Source: Nocardioides sp. (GTDB lineage: Bacteria; Actinomycetota; Actinomycetes; Propionibacteriales; Nocardioidaceae). From it: DNA of 36,402 nt. Below, in pieces: positions 25,561 through 34,274 of this stretch. The stretch covers positions 1-36,402 of the forward strand of contig JAJAYJ010000054.1 of the NCBI GenBank assembly GCA_026786275.1. Reading direction: 5' to 3'. The notes beneath the pieces were generated by a model. That model had not been told where the DNA came from and searched no databases. It was given only the letters and a program-made list of their open reading frames with translations. The number at the start of each line of letters is the position of its first letter. Within the stretch, counting starts at the first letter, position 1. A program made the position numbers and the translations under genes.

Positions 25561-25836
25561 CTGGTCCGAGGCCTCCCAGGTCACGAAGTGAGACCGTTCG
25601 ATCTGGGGCTGCTGATCGAGCCAGCTGGGCGGAGCCACGGCGAAGGGCACCACGAACGAGGTGCTCATATACCCGGTCCCGTCGGGCTTGGAGGGCGACT
25701 CAGACGGCGCGGCGGACTGGCCGGAGGTCGAGGACCCACTCCCGCTAGCTCGAGCGGGCCAGGCAGGTGAGGTGGCAGCGGCCGCGTGCGTGCGTGTCGT
25801 GAGGCTGTGGGGGATCGGGATCGTGTTGATGGCTTT
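25561..25836 (-). pseudogene. Remnant of a secreted/lipoprotein-like gene
   Basis: The minus-strand frame reads KAINTIPIP at its upstream end, then a Ser/Pro-rich linker (GSGSSTSGQSAAPSESPS) typical of actinobacterial lipoproteins after the cysteine, then STSFVVPFAVAPPSWL and HFVTWEASDQ, which look like a folded-domain start. No signal peptide or lipobox is in frame upstream. After DQ the sequence turns into Pro/Arg-rich frame noise and runs into the GNAT gene antisense. I judge it the N-terminal third of a lost exported protein; the family is not identified. Confidence 0.4.
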
Positions 25837-26143
25837 CTCACTGCAGTCTGGGTGCATCAGCGGAGGGTGGTTCCCCCCCCGAATCGTGGACGCTTCTCTC
25901 TGCGGCGTCCCGGTTGCGGGCTGCGGTGTTCTCGTAGCTCAGGCGACGGCCGAGCCGCGCGTCGCGCTCCCGGTGATGTCAGGTCTGAGCAGAGCCGGCT
26001 CGGCGGAGGAAGGCCTTCGTACGTCGGCGGTCGGAGGGCTGGTCTCGCCGTGCCCCGACGTCACCGCACGACAGGTACCTGTCGACTCTTGCGAGGACTG
26101 GGGCCTGCACTCCCGGGTTGCCCAGTACCCCGGTCGGACCGCG
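25837..26143. other. Non-coding stretch without recognisable content
   Basis: Open frames here have no family resemblance and poor codon pattern. An 8-base C run is at 25873-25880. I see no RNA gene, terminator or clear repeat. It is probably decayed sequence, like its surroundings. Confidence 0.5.
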
Positions 26144-26812
26144 TCATGACGAAACAAGCGGCGCTTGCTGGATTGGTCTCGCCGCGCGCCTGTTACTCCT
26201 GGCGATGACGATCGAAGCGGTGATCAGGCAGAGCGGAAGCAGCACGTAGTTGACGAGGCCGCCGGGTGGGATGTCGGCATCACCCAGCGCGCCGAGGACG
26301 CCCGGCACGATGGTGAGGATCGCGAACCATCTCGGCAGCACCGCACTGCTCATGGCGCCCAACCCGGTCGCGATGAAGGCCGCCGCCAGACCGATGCCCA
26401 TGCCGGCCCATCCGAAGTACGCCACGTAGCTCAGGGAGCGCAGAGCAGTGTCGTCTGCGGCGCCGGCAGCACCGTTGATCAAGCCCCAGCTCCACATCAC
26501 CATCTGTGAGAGACCGGCCACGACGACCACCCAGCCGCCGTACGCGACGCTCGAGTAGGTCGCTTCTCGCGCTTCGCCCGAGCGCAGCAGATTGTGGACA
26601 GCGATCGCGAAGAACAGGAGGGCGATCCCCATGAGGACGAGGCACCCTTGCGCCGCGACGCTGCGGCTCAGGTGGTCGTGGATGACCCCCGTGGTGGCTG
26701 TGCCAGGTTAGTCGTGGGTGTACATGTTCTGAAGCAGGTCCTGGCCGGTCCAGCACAGGCCCGCGATCGCGCCGCTCCAGGGCAGGAGCTTCTCGCACGT
26801 GGTCAGCGGCAT
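26144..26812 (-). pseudogene. Multi-pass membrane protein gene interrupted by an early TAA
   Basis: A strong AAAGGAGA precedes ATG 26812 (MPLTTCEKLLPWSG). After 34 codons, a TAA (26708-26710) interrupts right after MYTHD. The same frame then stays open to 26144: GVIHDHLSRSVAAQG, a first hydrophobic segment MGIALLFFAIAVHNLL, then about four further membrane segments (GGWVVVVAGLSQMVMWSW, YFGWAGMGIGLAAAFIA, WFAILTIVPGVLG, LVNYVLLPLCLITASIV). CAA to TAA would explain the stop. Intact length would be 222 aa. Restart at ATG 26632 could give a 162-aa protein. Function unknown; it resembles uncharacterised actinobacterial integral membrane proteins. Confidence 0.75.
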
Positions 26813-26962
26813 GCTGCTCTCCTTTGTCGGGAGGGACCGGCGGCCCCTCGGTGCAGCGACGATCACCTGTCCACTGGCCCGGGCGCACGATCTGGATGTC
26901 CCGACTCGGGAAGAGTTCCCGGGCACCTATCCGCGCTGCTCGTCAGGCTTCAGCCTCGTCCC

Positions 26963-28819
26963 ATGAACCCCGCTGTCGCGCTCGGCGTCGCCGCCGTCTC
27001 CGTGCTGGCCGGACTCTTGGTGTTGCGCGCGGGGCAACGCCGGATCGGGTGGCTGCTGGTCGCGCACGGCGTCTGCTTCGGTGCTTTGTTCCTCACCTCC
27101 GGCACGAGCACCAGCCAGTCCGGGATGGTGCTCGACCAGGTCGCCGCGGGGACGTGGGTGTTCATCTTCCTGTGGCTGGTCCTGGTCGCCTACCTGCTCC
27201 CCGACGGCCACAGCCTCTCACCGGGTTGGCGCCGTCGGATGCTCATCGGCTTGGTGGGGGTCGCAGCGTTCCTGGTGGGGTCTGCCGGCGACGCTGACGG
27301 TTTCCGGGAGACCCACGGAGGCACCGACCCACCGCTGGCTCTGGTACCGGTTCCGGGCTTCACGATCCTCGGGTCGGCGGGTTTGGCGCTGACCGTCTTC
27401 CTGTTCTTCGGCGCAATGTTCGCGGTGCGTGCCCGGCTGCGCCGGTCCTCGGGCGACGCGCGCCTTCAGCTTCTGTGGCTCGTCTGGGGAGCGACGAGCC
27501 TGCCGTTGGCGCTCGTGCTCGCCTGGGTCGGGCACTTCGCCCTCGACGACGACGCGCTGGTCATCGCTGTGGCCCTCGCCTTGGCCGGGGTCGCCCTCCC
27601 CGTCACGATCGGGATCGCGATCTTGAGGTATCGGCTCTTCGATATCCAGCTGGTGCTGAGCCGCACCGTTACGTACGGCGTGCTGGTCACGGCCGAGCTC
27701 TCGCTCTACGCCCTCCTCCTGTTCGGCGTCGAGCGGCTCCTCGACAGCAGCACGGCGGGCGGTGTGCTTGCTGTCTCACTCATCGCGGTCGCGGCGCAGC
27801 CCGCGTACTCGATCCTGCGCCGACGTATCGAACGCTGGGTCTACGGCTACCGCGCCGACCCGGCGGCGGCCCTGCGAAGGCTCGGCGCGAGCCTCGAGTC
27901 CACGGATCCGCTCCGGGTGGTGGACACCATCACCGCATCCGTCGCCGATGCGCTCAAGGTTCATCGGGTCTGAGTGACGGCCTCCGGCGACCGGGCGTCC
28001 GGAGACCCACGGGTCGTGCGGGTCCCTCTGGAGCATCGCGACGACCACCTCGGTGACCTGGCCGTCGAAGTGCCACCGGGGCGTCGCCTCTCGCCCGCGG
28101 ACACAGCACTCCTGCACGACCTCGTCCGCCATGCCTCCGTCACCGTCCGAGCGGCGCAACTGGCCGGTGAGCTGCAGGCCTCGCGGTCGCGGATCGTGAG
28201 CGCTCGGGAGGAGGAACGCAAACGGCTGCGCCGAGATCTCCACGACGGCGTCGGGCCGTCCCTGGCCGCCATCCTGCTCATGCTCGAGGTCGCACGGTCT
28301 CGCAAGGACGTCACCGACCGCAACGCCCTGCTCGCGGAGATCCGCGAGGAGACCAGAGCTGCCATCACCGAGGTACGTCGCACCGTCGACGAACTGCGAC
28401 CACCGGCTATCGACGAGGTCGGGCTTCCGGGTGCCATCCGCCAACGGGCCGCATCCCTGTCGACCGACCGGTTCGTCTTCCACGTCGACAGCCCACTCAC
28501 GCTGCCCCCGATACCTGCTGCCGTCGAGGTCGCGGCATTCCGAATCGCCTCGGAGGCCATGACCAACGTCGCCAAACACTCCGGTGCCAGCCGGTGCAGC
28601 GTGGATCTCGCGTGCGACCAGACTCTCGACCTCACCGTCTCCGACAACGGCCGCGGCAGCGGAGGGCCCAGCGGCAGCGGCGTTGGCTGGGACTCGATGA
28701 CCGAGCGAGCGGCAGAGCTCGGCGGATCGTGCAGGATCTCCCACGGCCCCGAGGGCGGTCTGGTCGTCCGCGCTGTGCTGCCGTTGCGCGAGGACGTCGC
28801 CCTCGAGGTCCTCGGATGA
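26963..28819 (+). pseudogene. NarL-type sensor histidine kinase gene split by an in-frame TGA
   Basis: ATG 26963 opens an N-terminal half with about eight membrane segments (MNPAVALGVAAVSVLAGLLV, WVFIFLWLVLVAYLLPDG, IGIAILRYRLFDIQLVLSR) and the linker YRADPAAALRRLGASLES. A TGA at 27971-27973 interrupts after ALKVHRV. The same frame resumes at once with GTG 27974 and VTASGD, through RRLSPADTALLHDL to the HisKA_3 phosphoacceptor region EERKRLRRDLHDGVGPSLAA (His codon 28241-28243) and the ATPase motifs MTNVAKHSG and VSDNGRGSGG. Uninterrupted it would be 618 aa. Two polypeptides could form if the GTG restarts translation, but the soluble kinase would then be detached from its sensor. The stop overlaps the response-regulator ATG. 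Confidence 0.82.
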
Positions 28820-29459
28820 TCCGTGTCCTCGTGGCCGACGACCACCCGGCCTTCCGTCGAGGGCTCGAGCTGATGCTGGTCGACTTCGACGACCTGGTGG
28901 TCGCGGGCACGGCCGAGACCGGAGGACAAGCGGTGGAACTGGCCGGGTCGCTCGCACCCGACGTCGTGTTGATGGATCTGCGCATGCCTGACCTCGACGG
29001 CATCGAGGCGACCCGCCAGATCAACAGCAGAGTGCCGGCGCCCGCCATCGTCGTGCTCACGATGTTCGAGGACGACGACTCCGTCTTCGCCGCCATGCGT
29101 GCCGGCGCCCGCGGATACCTGCTCAAGGGAGCCGACCAGGACGAGATCGTGCGCGCGATCCGCGCTGCAGCCGCAGGTGAGGCGATCTTCGGTCCCGAGA
29201 TCGCCTCACCTGCGTCATCCACCACTTCGCGCAGGGCGCCGGCTCAGCGGCAGCGGCCTTCCCGTTGCTTACCGAACGGGAGCGCGGTGTGCTCGAGATG
29301 GTGGCGGCCGGCAAGGGCAACGCCACCATCGCGCACGAGCTGATGATCAGCCTCAAGACCGGGCGCAACCACGTCTCGAACGTCTTCACCAACCTCCAGG
29401 TATCCGACCGGTCGGCCGCGATCGCGAAAGCTCGCCAGGCCGGTCTCGGCGGTGACTGA
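28816..29459 (+). pseudogene. NarL/LuxR-family response regulator gene with a frameshift
   Basis: ATG 28816 overlaps the kinase stop (ATGA). The receiver domain is complete: VLVADDHPAFRRGLELML, DVVLMDLRMPDLDGIEA (phosphoacceptor Asp), VVLTMFEDDD and GYLLKGADQDEIV. After FGPEIAS the frame is lost near 29205-29213 and resumes one frame over as VIHHFAQGAG, then the LuxR HTH LTERERGVLEMVAAGKGNAT and LKTGRNHVSNVFTNLQVSDR, ending at TGA 29459. An extra CT in TCACCTGCGTC would explain it (TCACGCGTC restores EIASRVIHHF). The receiver would be made without its DNA-binding domain. Partner of the broken kinase upstream. Confidence 0.82.
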
Positions 29460-29659
29460 CCGCGCCGTTGCGCTGCCCACCGCAGACGTGGTCACCCGGA
29501 CACGTCACCTCTCCCCAGAAGTGTTCACGCAACGTGACCTGGTTCCGCGCGAGAAGGTGCTCAAGGGAGCTGATGTGCATGAACGGGTTGCACCCGTTCG
29601 ATCAGGACCTGTGGCGCCCGGGAAAGCAACCCGGAGACAAGGACGACGAGTCAACCCGT

Positions 29660-30826
29660 TCAGCCGAAGGGCACCGCGGCGTACGGCGAGGTCGCGACCA
29701 TGGCCAGCGCACGGGCCCGGTCGAAGGGTGCGGTGGCGTTGCGCAGCCAGGGCCGCCCCGCCCACACGAAGGCGTCCACGAGCTGGGCGGCCTCCTGGCG
29801 GCGAGCCGCGGGCAGGCCCCACCGCGGGTCGTCGGTGCGCCAGGTCGGTGGGATCCCGAGGGTCACGCAGCTGGCCTGCGCGGGCGAGGTGCAGGCGGCG
29901 GCGTTGTCGAAGCGGCCGCCGGGCTTCCCGGCCTTGCGCCACTTCTCCCCGGTGAAGGCGCGCCCGTTGGAAGCAGTGTCGACCACGAAGCGCTTCCCGG
30001 TGATGCCGAGCTTCTCCAGCTCGGCAACCACCTTCGCGCCGTACCTGATCTGGCGCTTGGTGGAGTCGTAGTGCGTCACGTTGAGTACGAAGCCCCGGGC
30101 CTGGGCGACGCCCGCGTCGACCAGCAGCTGCACGGCGGGGGCCGGCTTCATCCGGTGCCAGTCAGCGGCGCCGGCCTCGAGGTAGACCGAGGCGTTCGGC
30201 AGGGACTCCAGCTTGGCGACCGCGATCGCCAGCTGCTCGGAGTAGGCCGTGGACTTCCGGGGCGCGCACAGGGCGAACGGCCCGTCGGGCTGCATCATGA
30301 TCGCGACGTGGGTCTGGCCCACGGCGGCCACGAAGCGATCGATCCAGGTCTGGTAGCTGGCGCTCTCGGCCGCGGTCGGCAGCCGCGAGCAGGCCGCGTG
30401 CTCCCACGGCTGCATCCGGAAGATCGTCATCTGCACCAGCGTCTCGGGGTCGTTCCCGGTCGAGGCCAGGGAGCTGGCGATGTACTCCTGCACCTTGGTG
30501 CCGATCTCCGCGTCCGGAATCCAGTCACCGAACCACTTGGCTTTGGGGGCGAGCGCGATCCGGGCCAGCTGGTCGCGCTCGGGGCCGGTCGCGCCGGCGT
30601 ACGGCGCCCACGCCATCTCGGCGTTGCCGGAGTAGACGCCCCACGGACGGTTCGCCAACGGGTTCTCGTCCGCGGGCGTCCGCCGCGCGGTCGGCGCCGT
30701 CGGCCGCTCCGTGGCGTTCGCGAAGACGGGCAGGAAGGCCAGGCACCCGGGCAGCAGCACGAGCAGCGAGAGGACCGCCAGGACGAGTCGACTTCCACGG
30801 GGTGCACGAGAGCGGGAGCGCAGCAT
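29660..30826 (-). CDS. Secreted glycoside hydrolase family 6-like protein, divergent active site
   Basis: 388 aa from ATG 30826. The N-terminus has RGSRLVLAVLSLLVLLPGC, a signal or lipoprotein-type anchor (Cys in an LPGC context). The body follows the GH6 cellulase plan: NPLANRPWGVYSG, YQTWIDRFVAAVG, VYLEAGAADWHRM, GFVLNVTHYDSTKRQIRYG, FVVDTASNGRAF and LVDAFVWAGRPW. Three sites that carry catalytic acids in canonical GH6 are changed: the RDC motif reads QPWEHAAC, the EPD motif reads MQPD, and the PGESDG-type segment reads AGRPWLRNA. It may have altered substrate or be a non-catalytic binding protein. Many actinobacteria carry such divergent GH6 proteins. Confidence 0.85.
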   Translation of the reverse strand: MLRSRSRAPRGSRLVLAVLSLLVLLPGCLAFLPVFANATERPTAPTARRTPADENPLANRPWGVYSGNAEMAWAPYAGATGPERDQLARIALAPKAKWFGDWIPDAEIGTKVQEYIASSLASTGNDPETLVQMTIFRMQPWEHAACSRLPTAAESASYQTWIDRFVAAVGQTHVAIMMQPDGPFALCAPRKSTAYSEQLAIAVAKLESLPNASVYLEAGAADWHRMKPAPAVQLLVDAGVAQARGFVLNVTHYDSTKRQIRYGAKVVAELEKLGITGKRFVVDTASNGRAFTGEKWRKAGKPGGRFDNAAACTSPAQASCVTLGIPPTWRTDDPRWGLPAARRQEAAQLVDAFVWAGRPWLRNATAPFDRARALAMVATSPYAAVPFG

Positions 30827-31085
30827 GCACGCACCGTAGGGAGAGTGACGCGGGTGACGGGTGAGAATGGTGGGAACGCCCGCTGTCACGACGACGCTCG
30901 GGACGATCGGCTCGAGCTCGCTGGCCCGGACGGACCACCCGGGCCCGCCGAACGGACCAGGGACCCCACTGCACCGGCGCAGAGACGCTGACGACCGGGT
31001 TCAGCCGACCACCGCCGAGCAGGTCGACGGTGGCCACGTCCGTGGCCAGGCGCAGCGGGTTCGCCGACCCCAGGGGGTGAGGGCG

Positions 31086-31874
31086 GTGCCGAGCTCGACC
31101 TATCCTGGGACGGTGGAGATCGCGACGTTCAAGCTGACTGTCGTCGACGTCGTGGAGCAGACCGCCGACGCGCACTCGATCTCCTTCGTCGGGCCCGAGG
31201 CCGCGGCCGCCGAGTTGGCCTACACGCCGGGTCAGTTCCTGACGTTCGCGGTGCCCAGCGAGCAGACGGGGGTCGCGGCCCGGTGCTACTCGCTGTCGAG
31301 CAGTCCCTACGACGGCGGTCCGCTGACGGTAACGGTCAAGCGCACGGCCTCGGGGTACGCGTCGAACTGGATGTGCGACCACCTGCGGGTGGGCGACCAG
31401 ATCCGGGTGCTGGCGCCGAGCGGCATCTTCACGCCCAGGAGCCTGGACGCCGACCTGCTCCTGATCGCCGGCGGCAGCGGGATCACCCCCATCATGTCCA
31501 TCACCAGGGCCGCGCTCGCCGCGGGCGCTGGCCGGGTGGTCGTGCTCTACGCGAACCGCGACGAGGAGTCGGTGATCTTCGCCCGCGAGCTCGGGGATCT
31601 CGCCGCGGCCCACCCCGATCGGTTGCTGGTGGTGCACTGGCTGGAGTCGGTGCACGGACTGCCCACGCAGGATCAGCTCCAGGCGTTCGCCGCTCAGTTC
31701 ACGACGTACGACGCCTTCGTCTGCGGGCCCGCGCCGTTCATGAAGGCGGCCGTTGCTGCCCTGAAGGACCTCGGGCTCCCGCGGGAACGCCGGCACCAGG
31801 AGAAGTTCGTGTCGCTGGGCGGCAACCCGTTCGGTGACCTGCAGGACGCCGCGCGGTTACCCTCACAGGCGTAG
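31086..31874 (+). CDS. FAD/NAD(P)-binding ferredoxin-reductase-type oxidoreductase (KshB-like, no 2Fe-2S domain)
   Basis: 262 aa from GTG 31086, which has AGGGGG 8 bp upstream; GTG 31113 is an alternative. FAD-binding RCYSLSSSP, NAD-binding LLIAGGSGITPIMS, YANRDEESVIFARELGDL and VCGPAPFMKA are typical of the reductases of ring-hydroxylating oxygenases. The sequence matches the KshB/HmpX type up to EKFVSLGGNPFGD, which in relatives leads into a C-terminal plant-type 2Fe-2S domain of about 90 residues. Here the protein stops 11 residues later, and no such domain (C-x4-C-x2-C) is visible in the next few hundred bases. Either a truncated gene or a reductase using a separate ferredoxin. Confidence 0.82.
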   Translation: MPSSTYPGTVEIATFKLTVVDVVEQTADAHSISFVGPEAAAAELAYTPGQFLTFAVPSEQTGVAARCYSLSSSPYDGGPLTVTVKRTASGYASNWMCDHLRVGDQIRVLAPSGIFTPRSLDADLLLIAGGSGITPIMSITRAALAAGAGRVVVLYANRDEESVIFARELGDLAAAHPDRLLVVHWLESVHGLPTQDQLQAFAAQFTTYDAFVCGPAPFMKAAVAALKDLGLPRERRHQEKFVSLGGNPFGDLQDAARLPSQA

Positions 31875-31921
31875 AAGCCCATCGGACGGACGGCGCGAGG
31901 CGCCCACCTGACCCCCTGGCT

Positions 31922-31939
31922 AACTACACATCTGTAGTT
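31922..31939. promoter_or_regulatory. 18-bp perfect dyad upstream of the nuclease/PLD-like gene
   Basis: AACTACA-CATC-TGTAGTT is a perfect palindromic repeat with a 4-base centre, 129 bp before the GTG at 32068. ACTACA/TGTAGT halves resemble BlaI/MecI- or CopY-type operators, but the spacing is not diagnostic and no such regulator gene is in the window. It might also be a small terminator after the reductase gene, although no T-run follows. Confidence 0.4.
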
Positions 31940-32067
31940 CGCGCGAAGGTCTTGCCGGTGACTGATGTGACTGGTGTGATGCATGAGTATTCGTGGTGCC
32001 AGTGTGTCCCTCAGGTGGTGTCCCGGGTGCCAGGCCAGCTGCACACCGTCTCGAAGGAGAACCCCTC

Positions 32068-34011
32068 GTGGAAACCCCCACCACACCGCCGAGCGCCACC
32101 GTGAGTGGCGCGCACCGCGCGGTGCGGCCCCGTCGGTTCCGCCGGGCGTTCAGCACGCTGCTCTTCCTCACCCTGCCGGTCGGCCTGGCCGCGGCCGTGC
32201 TCACCGTGCCTGCCGTGGACGCCCCGATGCCGTCGACCGACCTGGCCCCGGCCGCGCAGGCGGTCCCGTCCGCACCGCTGCGGACCTTCACGCTGAACGT
32301 GCGCTTCGACCTGAGCAAGGAGCAGGCCCGCGCCGACATCGACCGGGGCATGACCCTCGGGGACGTCGGCGGGTTCCAGGAGATGTCGGAGGCGGAGGAC
32401 CGTCAGACCCTCATCGAGGTCGCGGCCCTGAGGGACTACGGCTACTACATGCCGCCCGAGGGCGGCCTGGCCATCCCGATCGTCTGGAACCGGGCCCGCT
32501 TCCGCCTGATCGACGGTCACACCACGCTGACCCACGGCCCCGTCCCGGGATCGCCGAGCCGCTACGTCAACGTGGTCCGGCTGCGCGAGCTCGCGACCGG
32601 CAAGATCTTCGGGTTCGTCAACACGCACGCGATCTCCAACGCGTCCTTCGACGCCCAGCTCTCCGACATGTCCAAGATCCCGCTGCTGCGCAACCACCTG
32701 CAGGTGCTGCGCAACGAGATCCTCGGCCTCTTCGCCAGTACCGAGTTCGTCTTCGCGAGTGGCGACCTGAACGTCAACTACCTCGCCGACCGCAACCGCA
32801 AGAACGCCGGGCTGCCCACCAGCGCCCTGGGCGACGTCGTCAACTTCGACATGCCGCTGACCGGTTCGCGGGGCGAGGGCTCACTGCTCGACTACGGCAT
32901 GAGCGTCAAGAACAACGGCGGTCTCGCCCTCGCGTCCTCCACCATCGTCTACGGCTTCAACTCCGACCACGACGCCGTGCAGTTCCTCTACAACCCGGTG
33001 AACCTGTTCACCGAGGGGCCGCTGTTCAGCAACCCGAAGGGCACGTCGTACGACAAGCGGGCCGTCCTCGACCGGCAGGTCCGGGCCCTGGCCGGCACCG
33101 AGATCGGCGCGACCGTGCGCCTGGTGACTACCAAGATCGACGAGCAGTCCGTCACCGACCAGCTCGTGGCCGCGCGCACCCGGGGTGTCAACGTGCAGGT
33201 CGTGCTCGGCCCCGGCGGCGGCACCGGCCAGGAGGCCGTCCTGGCCGCCGCGCTGGGCACCGACACCCTGCAGCCGTCCTGGGTCAAGCGCTGCTCCGAC
33301 GGCTGCCTGGGCGACGCCAGGTCCACCCAGTCCACCTTCATGCTGGTCGACCGCACCCAGGGCACCACGAACCTGAGCCTGGTCGCGTCAGGACCGGTCC
33401 TGGCCAAGGGGACCCGCACCTTCACCGACATGTTCGTGTCGACCGACGACGCGCTGCACGCGGCGTACGCCGGCCTCTTCGCGCGCTTCGCCAGCGACAG
33501 CCCAGCGCCCGACAACACTCGCACGGTCACCGCCGGCACGCACCAAATCCAACTCTACCCGACCGTGAAGGACCCGGTCGCGACGTCGCTGTCCCGGGTC
33601 AAGTGCACCAACGCCAAGGGCCTGAGGGTCAAGAACGGTCGGACCAACGTGCGGGTGCAGGTGTCCAGCTGGTCGGGCCAGCGCGGCAAGCAGCTAGCGG
33701 AACGGCTCGGCATCTTGAAGCGTCAGGGCTGCACCGTGCAGGTGCTGACCGGCCAGAAGGTCAACTCCCGCATCAAGGCGATCCTCCGGGAGAACGGCGT
33801 CTCGCGTCGCGCGGCCAAGGTCGCCCAGAACCTGCTCGTCGTCGACGGCCGCTACCGCAAGAAGAACAAGGTCAGCACGGCCTGGACCGCCGGTCCGTAC
33901 TGGACCGACGGCGCACTGAAGAGTGACGGCACCACCCTGGTGGTCACCGAGGCCGCCGCGGTGCGGTCCTACCTCGACGACTTCGCACGGATCTGGCGCG
34001 CCAGCAAGTAG
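32068..34011 (+). CDS. Exported endonuclease/exonuclease/phosphatase-domain protein fused to a degenerate PLD-like region
   Basis: 647 aa from GTG 32068 with AAGGAGA 7 bp upstream. An Arg-rich start and hydrophobic segment (RRAFSTLLFLTLPVGLAAAV) signal export. Residues ~75-310 are an EEP domain with the metal and catalytic motifs present: TLNVRFD, GFQEMSE (Glu105), VNTHAIS, SGDLNVNY (Asp233, Asn235), LDYGMS and NSDHDAV (Asp300, His301). Residues ~330-645 follow the two-lobed plan of phospholipase D-like proteins (GVNVQVVLGPGG, CTVQVLTGQKVNSRIKAIL), but neither HxKx4D motif is intact; the expected places read STQSTFMLVD and VAQNLLVVDGRY. The second half is therefore probably a binding or structural lobe. 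The EEP part could act on nucleic acid or phospho-lipid/inositol substrates outside the cell. Confidence 0.85.
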   Translation: METPTTPPSATVSGAHRAVRPRRFRRAFSTLLFLTLPVGLAAAVLTVPAVDAPMPSTDLAPAAQAVPSAPLRTFTLNVRFDLSKEQARADIDRGMTLGDVGGFQEMSEAEDRQTLIEVAALRDYGYYMPPEGGLAIPIVWNRARFRLIDGHTTLTHGPVPGSPSRYVNVVRLRELATGKIFGFVNTHAISNASFDAQLSDMSKIPLLRNHLQVLRNEILGLFASTEFVFASGDLNVNYLADRNRKNAGLPTSALGDVVNFDMPLTGSRGEGSLLDYGMSVKNNGGLALASSTIVYGFNSDHDAVQFLYNPVNLFTEGPLFSNPKGTSYDKRAVLDRQVRALAGTEIGATVRLVTTKIDEQSVTDQLVAARTRGVNVQVVLGPGGGTGQEAVLAAALGTDTLQPSWVKRCSDGCLGDARSTQSTFMLVDRTQGTTNLSLVASGPVLAKGTRTFTDMFVSTDDALHAAYAGLFARFASDSPAPDNTRTVTAGTHQIQLYPTVKDPVATSLSRVKCTNAKGLRVKNGRTNVRVQVSSWSGQRGKQLAERLGILKRQGCTVQVLTGQKVNSRIKAILRENGVSRRAAKVAQNLLVVDGRYRKKNKVSTAWTAGPYWTDGALKSDGTTLVVTEAAAVRSYLDDFARIWRASK

Positions 34012-34064
34012 CCCCCACCGGCGAGGAACGGGGACTGCCGGGACGGCACCGAAGGGTCGTCAGG

Positions 34065-34262
34065 TCACCAGCCGCGCGTGCGCCACTGCGGCAGTCCGTC
34101 CCGCTGCGCGCCGATCGTGGAGTCGTCGCCGTGGCCGGGGTAGAACCACGTGTCGTCGGGCAGACGCTGGAAGATCCGCTCGTCGACCTCGTCGACCTCG
34201 TCGACGAGCTGGGCGAACCGGGTCGCGTCGCCCTCGGTGTTGCCGACACCGCCCGGGAACCG
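34065..34262 (-). pseudogene. C-terminal fragment of an MBL-fold metallo-hydrolase
   Basis: The frame ends at 34065 and matches the tail of glyoxalase II-like MBL proteins: FPGGVGNTEGDATRF, ERIFQRLPDDTWFYPGHGDDSTIG with the metal-binding His of PGHGDD, and LPQWRTRGW. Upstream of FPGG the expected GDTL is replaced by ALAPPR and similarity stops, so the break is near 34262. The HxHxDH metal site and first ~150 residues are gone. It directly abuts a serine-recombinase fragment on the other strand. Confidence 0.75.
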
Positions 34263-34274
34263 TGGCGGTGCTAA

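Noticed and set aside
22087..29459. Stop-codon recoding or selenocysteine as explanation for the in-frame stops
   Set aside because: TGA, TAG and TAA are all involved and one lesion is a frameshift. The intact neighbours use TGA and TAG normally as terminators. No selenocysteine insertion structure was noticed after the TGAs.
26963..29459. Kinase/regulator pair as the missing DevS/DevR
   Set aside because: The kinase has a multi-helix membrane sensor and no GAF heme domains, and both genes are broken. It is a different NarL-type pair.
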